The notes below the pieces were generated by a model. That model made no database searches. It was not told where the DNA came from and worked only from the letters and a program-made list of their open reading frames with translations. A stretch of 64,000 nt of DNA from Planctomycetota bacterium (GTDB lineage Bacteria > Planctomycetota > Phycisphaerae > WQYP01). Within the stretch, counting starts at the first letter, position 1. Each line of letters opens with the position of its first letter. Position numbers and translations under genes: made by a program. Shown piece by piece: positions 63,452 through 64,000 of this stretch. Where the stretch lies: assembly GCA_021818445.1 (NCBI GenBank), contig JAKAEB010000005.1, positions 41,530-105,529 of the forward strand, read 5' to 3'.

Positions 63452-64000
63452 GTGAGGAAAAGCATCTCAACGAATACCGGTGGCGTTAAAACCGCGTCCT
63501 TACCCAGCTACGGTGCACAATTGGCGGCCTTGGCGGCCTGGTACATTCCCCGTTATGTGCGGCGGCATTTTCATGCCGTTCGGTGTGACCGCGACGGGCC
63601 GGCACCCGCTATTAGCGGCCCGACCGTATTTTTTGTGAATCATAGTTCGTGGTGGGATCCTGCCATCGGCGCGCTATTTGCAGCCCGTCACTACGCCGGC
63701 TACCGCCATTACACCCCTATCGATGCCGCAGCTTTGAATAAATACAAGATAATGAAAAAATTGGGGTTTTTTCCGGTAGATCGCAATGCCCGGTCGGGTG
63801 CACGGCAATTCATTGAAGTTTGCGGCCGGGTGTTTTCCACTCCGAACGCCATTTTGTGGCTGACTCCCGAAGGACGATTCCGCGATGTGCGCAGTCGCCC
63901 CGTGGCAATGAAAAGGGGCATCGGACACCTGCCGGCGATTTGTCCACATTTAACGTTTGTGCCCATGGCGATTGAATACACGTTTGACCAGAGATCGGAA
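63452..64000 (+). CDS. PlsC-like lysophospholipid acyltransferase (partial)
   Basis: The frame opens at GTG 63452 and runs off the right edge; 183 residues are visible. FVNHSSWWDPA is the acyltransferase HX4D motif and LTPEGRFRD matches the EGxR motif. It acylates a lysophosphatidic acid or similar lipid in the membrane. The N-terminal 45 residues are weakly hydrophobic. No stop is seen, so the C-terminus is missing. Confidence 0.85.
   Translation, partial: MRKSISTNTGGVKTASLPSYGAQLAALAAWYIPRYVRRHFHAVRCDRDGPAPAISGPTVFFVNHSSWWDPAIGALFAARHYAGYRHYTPIDAAALNKYKIMKKLGFFPVDRNARSGARQFIEVCGRVFSTPNAILWLTPEGRFRDVRSRPVAMKRGIGHLPAICPHLTFVPMAIEYTFDQRSE

Overview
The window is 64 kb of chromosomal DNA with about 57-60% GC and dense coding on both strands. 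It most likely comes from a Planctomycetota bacterium, probably Phycisphaerae-like and living on plant or algal polysaccharides. This placement is an inference. It rests on a PEP-CTERM protein with an RRRK tail, many large secreted (often Tat-type) glycoside hydrolases scattered among housekeeping genes, a SpoIIE-type phosphatase, a squalene-cyclase-like toroid protein and a nusA-infB-DUF503-rbfA cluster. No rRNA, tRNA, CRISPR array, prophage or intact insertion sequence was seen.

Layout. 1-5.5 kb (minus strand): a LacI regulator, a PEP-CTERM protein with a strong terminator, a GH2-like glycosidase with a C-terminal carbohydrate-binding-like domain, a free-standing secreted copy of that same domain, and the start of a prenyltransferase/squalene-cyclase-repeat protein. 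5.7-9.3 kb: a secreted TPR protein and a GAF-SpoIIE phosphatase. 9.3-18.4 kb: nusA, infB, DUF503, rbfA, a degenerate endonuclease III-like protein, hisG, yajQ and an orphan DNA methyltransferase. 18.4-24.6 kb (minus): a DUF2156 protein, a galactokinase-like GHMP protein, an 820-bp non-coding stretch rich in palindromes, and gcvP. 24.9-29.2 kb: an NHLRC2-like thioredoxin/NHL lipoprotein, a small YgaP-like membrane protein and transketolase. 29.4-41.3 kb: carbohydrate-active enzymes (GH43-like, GH35, SGNH esterase, feruloyl-esterase-like protein, GH29 fucosidase, a beta-helix protein), with a cobalamin-binding-like protein and a RidA protein between them. 41.3-41.9 kb: non-coding with a duplicated repeat. 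41.9-47.6 kb (minus): fused indolepyruvate:ferredoxin oxidoreductase, lspA and a UDP-GlcNAc 6-dehydrogenase-like gene. 48-52.7 kb: MarR, an OmpR-type response regulator, rsfS with a histone-H1-like tail, and argS. 52.7-59.7 kb: mannonate dehydratase, GH115 alpha-glucuronidase and GH106-like rhamnosidase. 59.7-64 kb: menG, a small unknown, ubiX, ubiA, coaB and an edge-truncated PlsC-like acyltransferase.

How the genes fit together. The GH115-uxuA pair links release of glucuronic acid from glucuronoxylan to its catabolism. GH35, GH43-like, GH29, GH106 and the two esterases point to arabinogalactan, rhamnogalacturonan or other fucosylated and acylated wall polymers. The menG-ubiX-ubiA group is the late quinone pathway, compatible with futalosine-type menaquinone synthesis because no classical men genes are visible. 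The least ordinary items are the free secreted carbohydrate-binding-like domain, the HTH-less B12-fold protein, RsfS with its basic tail, the endonuclease III-like protein that lost its catalytic lysine, and the repeat-bearing intergenic regions.
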